NCBI RefSeq assembly: GCF_910592395.1 | Contig: NC_088312.1 | Coordinates: 12,154,001 to 12,218,000, forward strand | Direction: 5' to 3' | From: Lineus longissimus | Taxonomy: Eukaryota > Nemertea > Pilidiophora > Heteronemertea > Lineidae | DNA length: 64,000 nucleotides | Shown: positions 10,111 through 24,300 of the stretch, piece after piece | Position numbering within the stretch: the first letter of the stretch is position 1 | Layout: every line of letters begins with the position of its first letter | Program-made: the position numbers and the translations under genes | Notes under the pieces: model-generated | The model's database searches: none | Told to the model about the DNA's origin: nothing | What the model saw: only the letters and a program-made list of their open reading frames with translations

Positions 10111-13100
10111 GTAGGTAAAACTTCGGCAAGATCTCTTTCATAATTGAGTCACCTCATGAGACTATGCGATGACGTGGCGTCCGTCATCGTCCGTTGTTGT
10201 CTTCCGTCGGCATCCGTCAACGGCATATGTTAGCGTGGCAAGTTTGGTAACTGCTTGAAGTCTGACTAAAAATTTGGTACACATGTACCCTTGGGCCTTG
10301 GGACGATTCAAAGAAAAATTTCATTCCAAAATTATTGTCTGTTTGACCACCAGGGGGAGTAATGCAAAAACATAAAATCATGCAATGGGATTTTTGTCGG
10401 ATTTTCATGATTTTTTGGTAGGTACTCCTTTAGCAAGGATACATCACATTATCAGACGGGTTTTGGATTTGACATACTTTTCAAGGTCACAGAGGTCAAA
10501 GTTTGCTAAATCACCGATACGTGGCACGTTTCCTTTCTTTTTGAGCTAAAAGGTTCTAAACTTGTGTGGACATGTACCTTGGGACCCTCTATTCTACTTC
10601 AAAGATTTGGCCTGCTCGGACATCAAATATGGCCGCAAGGCGGCCATCTTAAAAATTAAACAAAGTCCTATTTCTCTGAAACTAATGATCGGATTGAAAC
10701 CAAAGTGGCTGAGTGCTCAAGGATCCATTCCTTGGATTGTGATTCCAGCAAAAACTACCAGAGCGATTTTTCTGAAACTCACATGGATGACACCAGGGCC
10801 CAAAACATTAGTGATGGTGAAACAATGAATTGAAATTTACCTAATTAATTTCTTTTGTCTTGCTTCAAACCCAAAAACAAACGGTAAATAGTGGGAGCTT
10901 TGAATTTTTTTACATTCCACAAGAATCGCCATGACAAACTCCTCAAGATAATGTAGTGACAAAATTATTTAACATTTCCTTTAGAAACAGTCTCAAAAAG
11001 CATTATTAAAACTTCATTTTCTGCAATTTTGGGTCAAAAAGCCGGACCTTATGATTGAGTAAAATCACTCGACTGCTGCGACAATATATCTGCTGATTAG
11101 CAAGGTTTAGGGATCTATTTCATTGTAAAGGTAACTGAGGACTTCTATTGGACTGTTTATAGTGAATAAAACACAAGCAACGATCTGCGTATTCTCGACG
11201 TTTCGTGTATTTGACACTTTTTCAAAGAGATACAGAATCAAAAGATCAACCAGGTTTTATATAAAATTTAACAGAGACTTCTATTGGACTGTACCACTTT
11301 GGGACGTCAAGGGGGACAGGTGGTCATTTGAGACAGATTGAGAGAAACAAAGTCATTTTTAACTTCATTTACTTCATTGTTTGCACCCATCAGAAGAAGT
11401 GGTTGAGCCCATGAATAAGGTAATCTTGTCAAGAGCACTCTTAATTAGGGATTTACAACTGACAATTGACTTATGTCATTATTGACCTGGCTGAATAAAT
11501 CCAGAATTTTGAGGTAAAACTGCCAAATCAATAATGTTTTCGAATATTTTTGGGCTCTTTCCCAATCGAAATTTTGATAACTTTTTCAGTATCTTGAGGA
11601 GATTGTCGAGGCGATTCTTGTGGAATGTCTAAAAATGCAAAGCTCCTACTATTTACCCTTGGTTTTTGGGGTTTGAAGCAAGACAGAAGAAATTAATAAG
11701 GTCAATTTCAATTAATGGTGCTTTCCATGCAAGTTTCAGAAAAACACCCTGGTAGTTTTTGCTAGAATCATAATCCAAGGGATGGATCCTAAAGCACTCA
11801 GTCCTTTCATGTAATTGTATATCTATGTACCCTCTACAACATCCCTGATTTCAGTCGAATCCATCAACCAATATGAACAAAGTCCTATTACTCCGAGCCT
11901 AATGATCGGATTGCAACCAAATTTCATGTGATTGTGAATAAGGTACTCTTAACAATATCTCAAGTTTTCAGTCTAATCCGATGACAAATATGGCCGCCAG
12001 GCCGCCATCTTAAAAATTAAACTAAGTCCTATTACTCTGAAGCTAATGATCGGATTGCAACCAAATTTCATATGATTATATGTCTATGTACTCTCTCTTC
12101 TGTACTCTCTACAAAATGTACAATTTTCAGTCAAATCCGATGACCAATATGGTGGCAAGGGGGCCATCTTGAAAATAAAAAAAAGTCCTATTACTCTTTA
12201 ACCAATGATCGGATTGCAACCAAATTTCAGGTGGTTATGTATCTGTTTACTCTTTGCAATATCCCAAATTTTCAGTTAAATCCTGAAAAGATGGCTGCCA
12301 GGCAGCCATCTTGAAAATTAATAGCCCTGTCCAGGCTTATATCAATTCTCAATTAGAGCTGCACTGCCATACCAGGTCCTCTAAGATTGCAAAATTGACA
12401 TCAATGACTGTTGTCCCTATATCCACTGCAGATGACATGAATTAACATTACCGGAGGTGAGCACATAATGATCCCTGGACCATTTTATGTACCCTGAATT
12501 AGGCATAGGACTACAAAAACACTGTTTTCTCTATCTTTTCAGGACAGCTACACCGGTACAAACCTATTGGCAGGTGTATTAAAAAACAGGATTATTAGCC
12601 GTTGAATAGGCCTGAGTTTTCAAATTTGCTATGTTATGTGCTAGCGCTGTGGTAACCATAGTTGACAGCGTGGTCAGCGACTTGCTGACACTGTCCGAAT
12701 GCAAACACTGATCTTGTGTGATGTATATTATGCTCCTGTTGTGCTTCAAGCTGCACTGTGAATACAGAGGGGTCTACATTACAACTTAATCTAGGTAGCA
12801 AGGTGAAACTTATGATTTTCCCACCTCCCACTTGTTGTAAAGCTAATTTATTTATATCTCTTATTTTACACACCTTACTTCTCCAGGTTGATCTTCATCA
12901 AATGGCATCTGGCTTTTGTTTTATCACTTAAAGGAAACCTATAGTGAAACGCTTATAAAAATGGGGAGTTTTGAACGACCCATTTAAAACCTAAGGCGGG
13001 AATCAGCTTCCATTGATAAATGTTTAAGCAGTTTCGAGTTCCCTCAGGTAGTTGATTATGCAGCCAATGTGCTGCATGAGAAGTAATCACCAATTTAGTT

Positions 13101-15260
13101 ATTTTTACCGAGTTCAGCTGGTCTAAATGAAGCCTTGTGCCATGACTGGATCTCCTTAATTTGCACAAAGAATATTGTGACAAACATATAATAGACAACG
13201 CTTAAACCGATACCACAACGTTGTATCAGGACCTTGTACACAGGACCCCCAGGTCAGGTGACCTTGGACTCTGAAATGCCCCTCACCGAAAAGAAGTGTG
13301 ATATCAGTCAGGATTCAGTCAGGTTGCAGTGTTACCTCACATTTTTATGGCAATGTTGAAATCAGTGGAAAGCAGTCATAGGGAGTGTATTTCAGTCGCC
13401 CGTTACCAAAGCATACAGTTATATACAGCAATCAAAAATAGAGGTTAGGGAGCCATAAGCAGTGGTAAGACAGTCAAAATCAGTGGTAAGGCAGTCATTT
13501 ACATATTTAGGCTGACTGATTTCCACTGTTTTTGACACTGAAAATGACTCCCCACTATGCATCATGCACATGGCTGGCAGTGGGGTTCAGTGTTAATTTA
13601 AATATTTCGCAGCGCACTGAATCCACACTGAAACACCACTGATTTTGACTGCCATTTCCAAAACCTCCTGGAGGGAGCAGTCATTTTCAGTGTTAATATG
13701 AATAATTTATTCAATGGCACGGATGCCGAGAGAGGTTTGGGGACGTGCCCCCCTGTGCTGATGACAACCAAAAAAATTGTTCGAAAAAGCAAAAACTAGC
13801 CAACTGTTACTTTTGCTGTCCTATTTTAGACGGTGTGTTTGCGTCCAATATGGCAGTGATGACGTCATCTGCACAAATAGAGGACATCGCCATTGCATGA
13901 TGACGTGACACAGTAAAAAGATGACAAATTCACGTCCTTGACCTACGTCATTGCAAACTTTGTCATAATGACAGTGGTCAGATGGAGTTACTAGACAATT
14001 GAAACAACACATGGCACATAGCTACTGTCAGTGATGTCAGGGATTGAAGCTAGATCAAATTGACGTCCAACTAAAGTAACTGCACACGGCCTGTAGAATA
14101 ACAGACTGATTGATGTGTATTGTTAGCCCACAACATCAGCTGTTGACTCAGTGCAGCTGACTCAGATATCTTGCAGTGTATGCATACATTACAACACCTA
14201 TAGGGCCTACAGCCTTCTTGATTTGCTGAAAATACAACTTCAGTGTCTGTCTAGATTACCCTTTTTGCATTCATTTGGCTCCTTATGTACGTGTTCCAAT
14301 TCAAACTGACTAAAACTCCCCTCTTCTCGTATTGAAATTCGGGTAAATATCGAGAACTATGAAGAGCATGATTTCTTGAATGTTTGACTATCAAATTCAA
14401 ACTTACTAGCTTCCTGTCTCAGGTTGCATTATGGGTGATATTTAACACTGAATTTGACTGCAATTACCACTGCTTTACTCTGCCATCAAGTCTTAATCTC
14501 AACAGTCATAAAGCAGTGGTTTTCAGTCATGTTGAAAATGCCACGGGTTTCGATCAGAGTTCGAGAAGTGGAAATCAGTGGTTTTTCAGTCATAAGGCAG
14601 TGTTTTTGAAATATGTCGTTCATAATGATATGCAAGTGGTAGTGCTTTGCAGTGGTCTTTCAGTCAAAATCAGTGGTTTTAAAACATTAAGAAAAAATGA
14701 TGCGGTCCGATTTGATTTTAACTTGGGGGCTAAAACTGAAAACCTAAAAAGTGTGATATCTCTCTTTTAAAGGTCATGACTCCAGGTATTTTGCCATTTC
14801 CTGCTGCAAGACATACAATACAGAAAACCCCATGCAATTTGCTCCATCCAAATTGAAGATATGGTCATTTATGTGTTTGACAACTAGATTACCTAATCAG
14901 GCTAGAAACTGGCTTGTTAGAGCCAGACGGGTTCACCAAAAGTTGTGATGTAGATCAGACTATAGCCCTACTTGGGAGGACAAATATCAGTTAAAGGGAA
15001 GCTATGGGAATAAATTGATGCAGCAAAATCAAATATTTTTTTAAACAAATACATACCAAGTTACATGACAAACAAATACTCTACACCAAGGATATGATGA
15101 ATATTCCTAGATAGTGCAGAAAATTGCATTTGATAAGCAGTTTGCGGGGTAGCCATGTTTGTTCAAATCTCCCGGGCCAATGACGACATGAATGCAGCGG
15201 GTTTTTAGCTCAGCTGAAAAGCTGAGCTATTCATATGAGTAAATGGTAGAATGAGTGTCC

Positions 15261-15327
<67 letters not shown>

Positions 15328-18300
15328 CGTTAAACAGGCACGTTTCAAAACTATGGCGGATAGGCGATAGATTTTCCCTCTGAGGCGTTGAGACCCTTCA
15401 GGACTCCTGAATAGACCAAATGTGGGTCCGGCAGGATGAGCGGTTTGGCCACTAGGTGGCACCGAGCGAAATTTTCCAAAAACTTTTCCAGCAGCTGATT
15501 TCTCAGTTGGGGATCATGAATCAAATCTAATTTTATAGAGCAAAGCTTTCTCTTTCATTATCAATAGGCGTAGTTCATGAATTTCTCACCAGGTGGTGTT
15601 ACTGGCGCAATTTAGTGAGCACCCCCCAAGAAGAGCATTTTAAATTTCGCGCGAGTTATCCCACGTCCAATAACACATGCAGCGAACGTCACGTCTCGAG
15701 TCTGCGCAGTTCAGACGTAAGGAGACCATGCTATGGAATAGATCGCGTTCTGTCTATTCAGAGGTAAGTTCTCATTAAATTCACAATTTCATAGGCGATA
15801 ATATTTGGCTGCTTGTGTTATTGCATGTTGATGACATTAGGGAAGGCTTGGATTGTTTAATTGGATGTGATTAATTTGAAATAGTTCGTCGACGATCGTT
15901 GAAAAACGATCTGCGAAATGCAGCTTGGTTGGTCTGAGAAACGATGTCAAAGTCCGGCTTTAAATCATGGATTTCTCAACAAATAACTCTTGTCACATAG
16001 CAGAACTAATGTGAATAAACAAGACAATAATAAACATCGTTCTGATATCATCGGGTAAGGTTGCCAATGTACATAAACAGTGTAATTGAGGATCGACGCC
16101 AGCGATTTGAAATGTCAACAAACGATGCGATATGATACACACTGACACTTGCACACTGTACATAGCACAATGCTTCAAACGGGGCCGATTCATCACTCTT
16201 ATCACAATGTATTCCCAATCATATTAATGAACTTCCTTGATCATTCGGCCCTAGCGCCTTATCAGTTGTTGTTGGCCTTGTATTTGATATAAAACTTGGC
16301 TAGCTTACCTATTCTATCAAAATTAAAATGTTATCTCCTCATCATGTTTTGCAGGACAGGAATGATCTGCAGCTGCATTTGAACATATTTGGTGACCACA
16401 TCTCAAAGATGACCAAGAGAGAGGATCGAGCTATGACTTTGCACATCCCATCGACTTCGGTGTTCACCAGTGCAATCATCAGAAGAGCCAGGCAATTCTA
16501 GTATTCAAGTATTTCATTCTGTAATACTTACCTCAAAATTTACTAAATAAAGAAAACCGCATGTGGCAGTTGGTTAAAAAAATCAAGTCTATCTGTTTAA
16601 AGTTTTTACTTGCTATCATTATTATCAACATTTCAATGGTGGCATTCTGCTAAGGTTTGTTAAGAGTTTCACTTGACTTAAGCAGGGTGTACACTAGTAA
16701 AATATTAGCAACATTTTACCAACATTTTACCAACATTTTACCAACATTTTTACAACAATTTTGCAACAAGCCCTTCAAGGCCCTGTGTTCACTAGCAACA
16801 AAATTGCAACAAATTAGCAACATTTTTACAACATGTTGGTAAATTGTTGCAAACTTTTTAGTGGGAACAAAGGGAAATAGGTATTTTGGAGGGAAAATGG
16901 ATGATTCCAAGGAGAGAAGATGTGGTTTGAGTGCTTCTGCAGCAATTTTAGCTGTCATTGTTGAGAGACGGAAGAGGCGGCGAAATAACCAAAGAGAATA
17001 TGGACCAGGCCCTGGATCAAAATGAGGGTGGATGATGGGGCATACCACTGCCTGTTAAGGCCGCGTATCCATAGGGTATGCCCTTGTGTAGTGTGGCGTT
17101 ATGGCGTAACAGCCTTGTGACCTGGCACTATGCCCTGAGTCTCCATTGGATATTCCTTTTTGGTCATGGTAGGCCTTTGTAGTCCTCATTTCGCAGCGGT
17201 CAATCGCGTTTATCCGCACGCTGTCATTATTTCAGAAGACAATTTCTTATGAATATTGAAAATGAAAATACAAGTAACTTGTATTTTCACTTGCAACATC
17301 AAATTGACATGTACATGTATATAAAACCTGACTTAAGCAACAAATTACAGGTTCGTGCTTGTTATGATAATCATCAGTTTCGGGGTCCCAGAGTAGTTCC
17401 CGTTGATGAACCTCTTGAATTAATTTCGCCTCAGACATTGCTTCCGTGTTGTTCACTCGCAAAAGAATGGACATGTTCAATCCCAATATGGGCCTATATT
17501 CCCAATCCACAGTGCATATATGCCCGCAATGTGACACGGCATAACCTATGGGAACGATCAATAACACCAACAAAGGTTCATTGTCCGTGTGGCGCGCCAG
17601 GCGGTAAAAAGGGAATGTTGTGCAGGGCACGGAACAGCCTATGGATACGCAGCCTAAAGGAGTTGCGGCTGACTGACAAGCCGTCACACAAAAACTTCTA
17701 GAAAAGGTTTCATCACCCTACGAAGCAAGACATTCACTTGAGAGTTGCTATACCTGCTTCTTGTTCAAGTCACATGAACTCCGGTTGATCACATGACGCA
17801 AATCCTATTTCTGGCACTGAAGTATGGAAGAAAGACAGAAGACGACCAATTTGCGAAAAGGATCATCATCATCATCATCATGGTAACAGCTGAGGATGAA
17901 TCATGTTGCTGTGTGTAGAATTGATGGTCCAATATAGGTTAGGTTATCTGTTTGCGCACACATTGCAAGGGTGGAGCTTGCTTGAAGTAGATTGCGCCAG
18001 TCTACCGTAATTCACTGTTACACATCCAGAAGCTAATATCCTTAGGCTTTGAGTCCTTAGTTTAGTAGAGTTTGACCAGTAATGTAATATATACGAACAA
18101 TGCAGCAACAACTCAGCTGAGCGCCAGGCCCTTGGGCCTCTTGTTTTTATCACGACGAGTACTACTCGTTTCCACTTAGTTTCCAGACTTTTTTCTGCCC
18201 TGGTACCTTGGCTCAAACGCATAGGAAACTAGACCTGCTCGTTCTTCTGCTGATGCACGGTTGTAATCGAAGGATTCATCGCCGGACGTCGACGAAGAAC

Positions 18301-21300
18301 CCGAAGAAATCGAAGAACTGTCATCTGTCATTCCAAGCATTCGCCATTGTTCGAACAGCTGATTGTCACAATGGCTGCATCCATGACGTCATTGGCTCTC
18401 TGTTTGGAGGAGAGACCAGATTAAAATCCACCAAGATGGCGGCATACTTCAAAAATAAGCAATTAAAATCATCCATTTCACTCATTAGTGTTTGTTTATT
18501 TATAAAACCAAGAGCCACAGTTGTTTTTAAGAATACGCAGTTTACGTAGATGTTAAGGTTGTAACTGTTGGTCGAATGGGGAATCATTCCCATAGCTTCC
18601 CTTTAATGCTCTTAAAATTGATGTTAAAAGTTTGTTTTTCATTGATATTTTCAATGTTCAAGTAAGAAAGCATACTTTTGCCCATGATAAATGAGTTTAT
18701 TGTATTCCAAAAAATAAATTAATCTAATTTTTTAATTTTTTGGAAAACTGGCTACATTTATTCTAAAATCTCACATCTAGAAAGTGTTATTTGAGCTAAT
18801 TCATGAAGTGGGAAAACAAAATCAATGCCAAAAACAACATAGAGCCCCACAAATATGGTCTAATTTAGGTTTTATAGACAATTTAGGCAAATTTGTAGAA
18901 CTTAATTAATTTTTCAAATTCGATTCTTTTTACAGAAAAATTGCATCAAATGCATCAATTTATACAATTCTTAAACTATAATAATAATATGTTGAAGATA
19001 CGCAACTGGAAACTGGCACAACCTACACCTTCGCTGGATATTACCGTTGTGTCTGACGTGAAGTCAGGCCAGCAATTCCGTTACTTTGTCATGAACGTCA
19101 TAACGTTGAACGTCTTGTTACACAACGAGGGCTCTACCCCATGACGTCATAAGTGTATTGATGACGTCCCCGACAACTTACGTTGAGCGGTGATTGGCGT
19201 TGTGGTTGCCAAGACGGTTTGCGCGTGTCTTTGCACTAATGTGTCTATGACCTGGGGTTGGGCTAGCATTATATATGCTAGCCCTTGTAAACGGTTTCGT
19301 TGATATGTTCAACTCATCAGAACTCTGACCAGTGTTTGTGATTACGGGTCTGGCGTTGTTACCAGACAACCCCATGCTGGAATGTTTATTCTAGCAGAAA
19401 TAATACTACAGTGTGTAGGACAAATCATGAGCTGACTCTAGCAAGCTCCGAGGTTTTCGGTCCTTGCGGAATTTTAAAGTCTAACTGTGGGTAGATCCTG
19501 GCAGTAAGACCTGGTGACGTTAGTGTTGTGAAGAGACAGGGATTCTTGACGATATCCCGCCTGTGGAGGCAGTGTGACGGAAATTGCTGAAGAAAGGACA
19601 CCAGCTTGAGTTAGCTGAATGCGAGACCAGATAGGTAGGCTATACCTAAGGATAATAATATGTTTGAGACGCAACAAGTAAGGTACGATCTACCAGGACG
19701 TGTTGTCCATGATGTTAAGACCAAGAGGAGCTGTGGTGCGCAATCTATGGATCCAGTTTGACTCTTTTCGGAGTCGGAGGTCTCTTGTTGTGTCGAGACC
19801 TGGGGGGGGGGGGGCCGTATATGAATTTGATCACTGTGATTGTGATGTATTGTTTGTTACATGTCGTACATTGTATGTAATAAATGAGACTTTGCTCTTA
19901 CAACAGCATGCCTCTCTCCAGGCAAGTGTAGATACTGTCCACGTCTGAATAAATCAGGGACAATTACTAGTAAGAGCAACAATCCTTGGTCTTAACATCA
20001 TGGACAACACGTCCTGGTAGATCGTACCTTACTTGTTGTGTCTCAAACATACTATGATAATAATATAATGATAATATTTATTAAATTAGAGTGCTACAAT
20101 AACGAATAAAATCATTTCCTAAGCACTTTACAAAAGATAATATATATATAAAGACGTAAAATAAGTGTGACATAAATAAAAGAAGTAGATTTTAGTACAT
20201 GATAAAAGACAATTTTTGATAGAAAAGTTGACTAGACATTACTAAAACATTTTATAAAAAGCTGAGTTTTTAGGCGTTTTTTGAATGCATTGGTGTCAGC
20301 AAGCTCGCGCAAAGAGACAGGGAGAGAGTTCCACAGCCTGGGAACCATCACACCAAGACTCCGATCCCCATATGACCCCTTGGAACGTGGAATGGTAAGA
20401 AGCCATGGATCATCTGAGGACCGAAGCCCACGGGACGGCACACGCAGACTGAGCAACCCTCTCAAGTAGCTGGGACTGTCCTCATGATGCAATGATTTGT
20501 GGGCAATGAGGAGGCCCTTGTACTCAATGCGTGAACTCACGGGCAACCAATGCAATTCCTTTAAGACAGGTGTAATATGATCCCACCTCTTGGTCTGGGT
20601 GAGGAGTCGAGCTGCAGCATTTTGTGCTTTTTGCAGCCGATGTAACTCATAATGTGGCAGACCAAGAAGCAGGCCGTTCTGAAAATCGAGACGGGACGTA
20701 ACCAAGGCATTTATTACACGGGCACATGAGGACCTGTCTAGATAATGCCGTATCTTGGAGATTCGACTAATCTGACAGTACACTCCCTGAACACATCTTG
20801 AGACCTGCATGGACATACACATTTTTTTGTCAAAATGGGCACCAAGGTTTCGGACATGAGATGATGCTGAGACAGAGGTTGACCCAATCTGGATATTTGG
20901 CAAAGGTTCCAATTTGGCAAGCTGGCGATTTGGCACGATAATCATGAACTCCGTTTTATCGTCATTGCCCTTGAGGTGGTCAGGCTTCAGCCATTTCCTT
21001 ATATCCCGTACACATGCCTCAGCCTTTGTAGTCACTTCTCCTAAACCTTCCGGAGTGAACGTAAACATGTTGTACAACTGTATATCGTCTGCGAAACCAT
21101 GACGATACATATCATGATCACTGATGACTGTGCCAAGCGGCTTAATATAAAGAGAGAAAAGTAAAGGACCCAAGACAGAGCCTTGCGGCACTCCTGAGAA
21201 CAAAGGCATTGGATCCGATTTCTTCCCATCCACAAAACACTGTAACTCCTGGCTGACAGGTACGACCTGAACCAGTCCAGGACTGTGCCCTTGACACCAT

Positions 21301-24300
21301 AGTGACTCTCAAGGCGAGAGATAAGAATATCATGACTAATGGTGTCAAAGGCAGCCGACATGTCCAGGAGGATGAGAATAACCCCTTTCCCGCTATCTAG
21401 AGCTGCATCCATATCTGCCTTTATTCTCAGAAGCGCCGTTTCGGTACTGTGGCCCACTTTATAGGCAGATTGCAGTGGGTCATCGAGGTCATGAATTTTG
21501 ATATGATCAAGAAGGTGTTTCGCAACCACCTTCTCCAAAACTTTCGAGATGAAAGAGAGGTTCGAAACTGGACGGTATTTCTTCAAGATGTTACGATCCA
21601 GCGCGGCCTTCTTGAGGAGCGGTTTGACCAGGGCATTCTTAAGACAGTCATGTACATTGCCAGACTGAAGAGACTGGTTTATGCCCTCTACCAGCAAAGG
21701 CAGAACCGCATTTAGAACATCACCATCCTTGAGCAGCCAAGTAGGTAATGGGTCAAGACCACATGACTTGGGCGCGCATGTCTTTATCAATTTTTGAAGC
21801 TGTTCTATTGATAACGGTGTGAACTCAGCAAGACAATTTTGGTTGTCAACGGGGACAGACACAGGATGAGCTTCAGTGCAAGGACCGCTGAAAGTAGCAT
21901 GGATTGTCTTAACCTTGTTATGAAAGAAGTTAGCAAACCTATTTGCTAGCTCTCCACTGTCACCTGCATCAGGAAGCTCACCACCATTGTCTGCCGACAA
22001 GAAACCCTTCACAGTCTTGAACATTTCACCTGAGTTCTTGCAGTCAGCTATCTTTGACAGAAAAAACACCTGTTTTGCCTGTTTGATCAAGGCTATGACA
22101 ACTATCATAATGTATTTCTAATTCAAAGCTTCGATATACCTTATATTAAGGTAAGGTTATAAAGACAAATTTATGCTATTTATAGTAAGAACTCCAACAT
22201 CAGCCTGATCTCTGTCAGTAAACCTGCCACCTGACTTTACCTAGAGGCTGTTACATAACATGTAAACAAGAAGTTGATTTGCTATATCTCTGGACTGGGT
22301 GCTTCAATTTTGATGAAACTTGATTTAATGTGGAGCTTTACGCCCAGTCTTTGAGGATTTGTACATGCAATCATAAAAGCAGAAGTCATGGCCTTTAAGC
22401 GACTCGCTTTTGATAAAATGTTTATGGTGGGTTCCCCTAGCAAGGATACATCACATATCCTAAGCATTTTTGATTTGACCTAATTTTCAAGGTCACAGAG
22501 GTCAACTGGCGTAAACTGACCGTTTGAGTGTAACTATGGCACGTTTCTTAACTGCTATAGCTGTGAACTTAAAATCTGGTACAGATAACTCCCTACGTCA
22601 TATAACCTCCGACAACGAATATCGGTCTGATCTGATTCTCGATGTGGCCACCAGGGGGCCAAAACTAAAAAAGGTAAAAAAGGGTAATATCTCGCTTATA
22701 AGTGACTTGTTTTCGATAATATCTTTATGATAGGTACTCCGAACAACGATACATTACATATCGTACTATTTGACTTACATTTCAAAGTCACAGAGGTCAA
22801 TTGGCGTAAAATGGCCATTTGAGTGTAACTAAAGGTACACTTCTTAACCATGCTATGAACTTGAAACTTGGTACACATGACCCTCTTGGTCAGGTTACCT
22901 CTGACATCGAAGTTCGGTCCAATATGATTCTGGACTAGGCCACCAGGGACACAAAACTGAAAAGGTAAAAAGTGCGATATCTCATATATTAGTGACTTGT
23001 TGGCTCACTGTAGGGGAGTCTATATAAGCTCTTCACTGACGTCACATGATGATGTTGCCAATTGTTTTGCACTGCCGTAGTGGCCGTCACACGTGGTCAC
23101 GACGTGAAGGAAATGCATTGGCAGGTGGCATTGGCCATGACCCCACACTGCCCCCCCAAGCTATTAAACTGCGGTAACTGTAAAATTGAGAAATTGAGAA
23201 AAACAACCTTAACGTTTTACATTTGTTCGTGTAATAGTTTATCCCACAACGAAGCAAAAGAAGTTGATTTATGCTTATTTTTATCATATAATCTTATGCA
23301 ATATGCACGATCACACTTTTCACGGTTCTTAAGGGGTAAAAATGCAGATACTGCACTTTAGCTTGGGAATACCGAATGAAATTACTATCTGGGTAAAACG
23401 GTAAACTGCAGTAACTTCTCAAGCTCCTTGTATCTGTTAGCTGTTATAAGGTATTTCAAAATCATGGACCTACATACATTCTTCCCTCGAGATAATGCCA
23501 TTTTGGTGCCCAGAATTGCAAAAATTCAGAGAAACATGGACCTGACCGCCATTACAGCCTGCAGTAAGTGACAGCCTCATGCTGATACAAGGACCCACTC
23601 CCAAGATAAAGGGCAGTATCTGCAATCTTACTGCATTTTACCTTGGGACTGCCTCTGATTCTGAGGCAGTCACAAGGTAAACTGGTGCTGTTACTGCAGT
23701 TTACCTTGGTATGAACCCCTGCTTTTGCAGATACTTCATTTATTGTATCTCTATATCATCAACATGGGGGGGGATTTACTATTTCAGTGTTTAATATGAT
23801 AAAGCATGGGCTACAAGAGGCAAAAAGCAAAATATCTCGATTTTGCCAAATTTTCAGTTACTGCACTTTACCTGGGGGGGGGGGGGGCAGAACAGGTCAG
23901 GTGACCTATGACACAGAATGTCAGTCCGATCTGATTCTCGACTTGGCCACCATGTGGCCATAATATAAAAGCTTATAAGCGACTTGTTTTCGCTTAAATT
24001 TTAATGGTAGGTACTCCTAGCAAGGATACATCACATATCATTGACCTATGATACTATGATGTGATTTACAACTTTGCGGAAATACGTCCGTTTTTAATTG
24101 TTGATCACAAATGAAAAGCTCAAATTTTCCATTTTTAGCTCAGCTGACTAAGTCAGCCGAGCTTGTCAAATAAGTTGTTCAGTGGCGTCCGTCTGTCCAT
24201 CCATCCATCCATCCATCCATCCGTCCGTTAAACCCATGGTGCACATTTTGTAACCGTAAGACCTAGAGACTTCAATTTTGCATTTCTGGATACTTCTGGT

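Larger units (their letters stand above)
10149..12495 (+). mobile_element. HINE-like repeat with internal tandem monomers and a nested TIR element
   Basis: Decayed 5' end (GTCACCTCATGAGAC, then CGTCCGTC repeats) and a 3' end GGAGGTGAGCACA followed by a weak ATGATCC-CTGGACCAT hairpin. The interior shares the family blocks (DR3 at 10484-10498). Monomers of about 150 bp repeat at 11878-12340. A TIR element fills 10704-11808. Confidence 0.55.
15202..18146 (+). mobile_element. HINE-like element, CAGCTG subfamily (long)
   Basis: The 5' end TTTTAGCTCAGCTG folds on AGCTGAGCTA, followed by a (GTCT)n run. The 3' end ACTCAGCTGAGCG is followed by the hairpin AGGCCC-TT-GGGCCT and CTTGTT. Ends are the same as 24132-25827. 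It contains ATTTTACCAAC triplet repeats (16710-16750) and a nested Harbinger-like MITE. Not coding. Confidence 0.6.
20065..22108 (-). mobile_element. CR1/L2-type LINE, 5'-truncated
   Basis: A minus-strand RT region with a 3' UTR that ends in an A/T-rich TTATCATTATATTATTATC tail at about 20065-20085, preceded by AAAGTGCTTAGGAAATG, typical of CR1/L2-type tails. No endonuclease. One frameshift divides the RT into two frames. It lies in the first intron of the SAM-domain gene, antisense. Confidence 0.8.

Noticed and set aside
15205-15462. Minus-strand frame with DRQT repeats
   Set aside because: Translation of the (GTCT)n microsatellite.
17247-17701. 146- and 150-codon frames open on both strands
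   Set aside because: They lie inside a TIR-bounded MITE, overlap each other antisense and resemble no protein.
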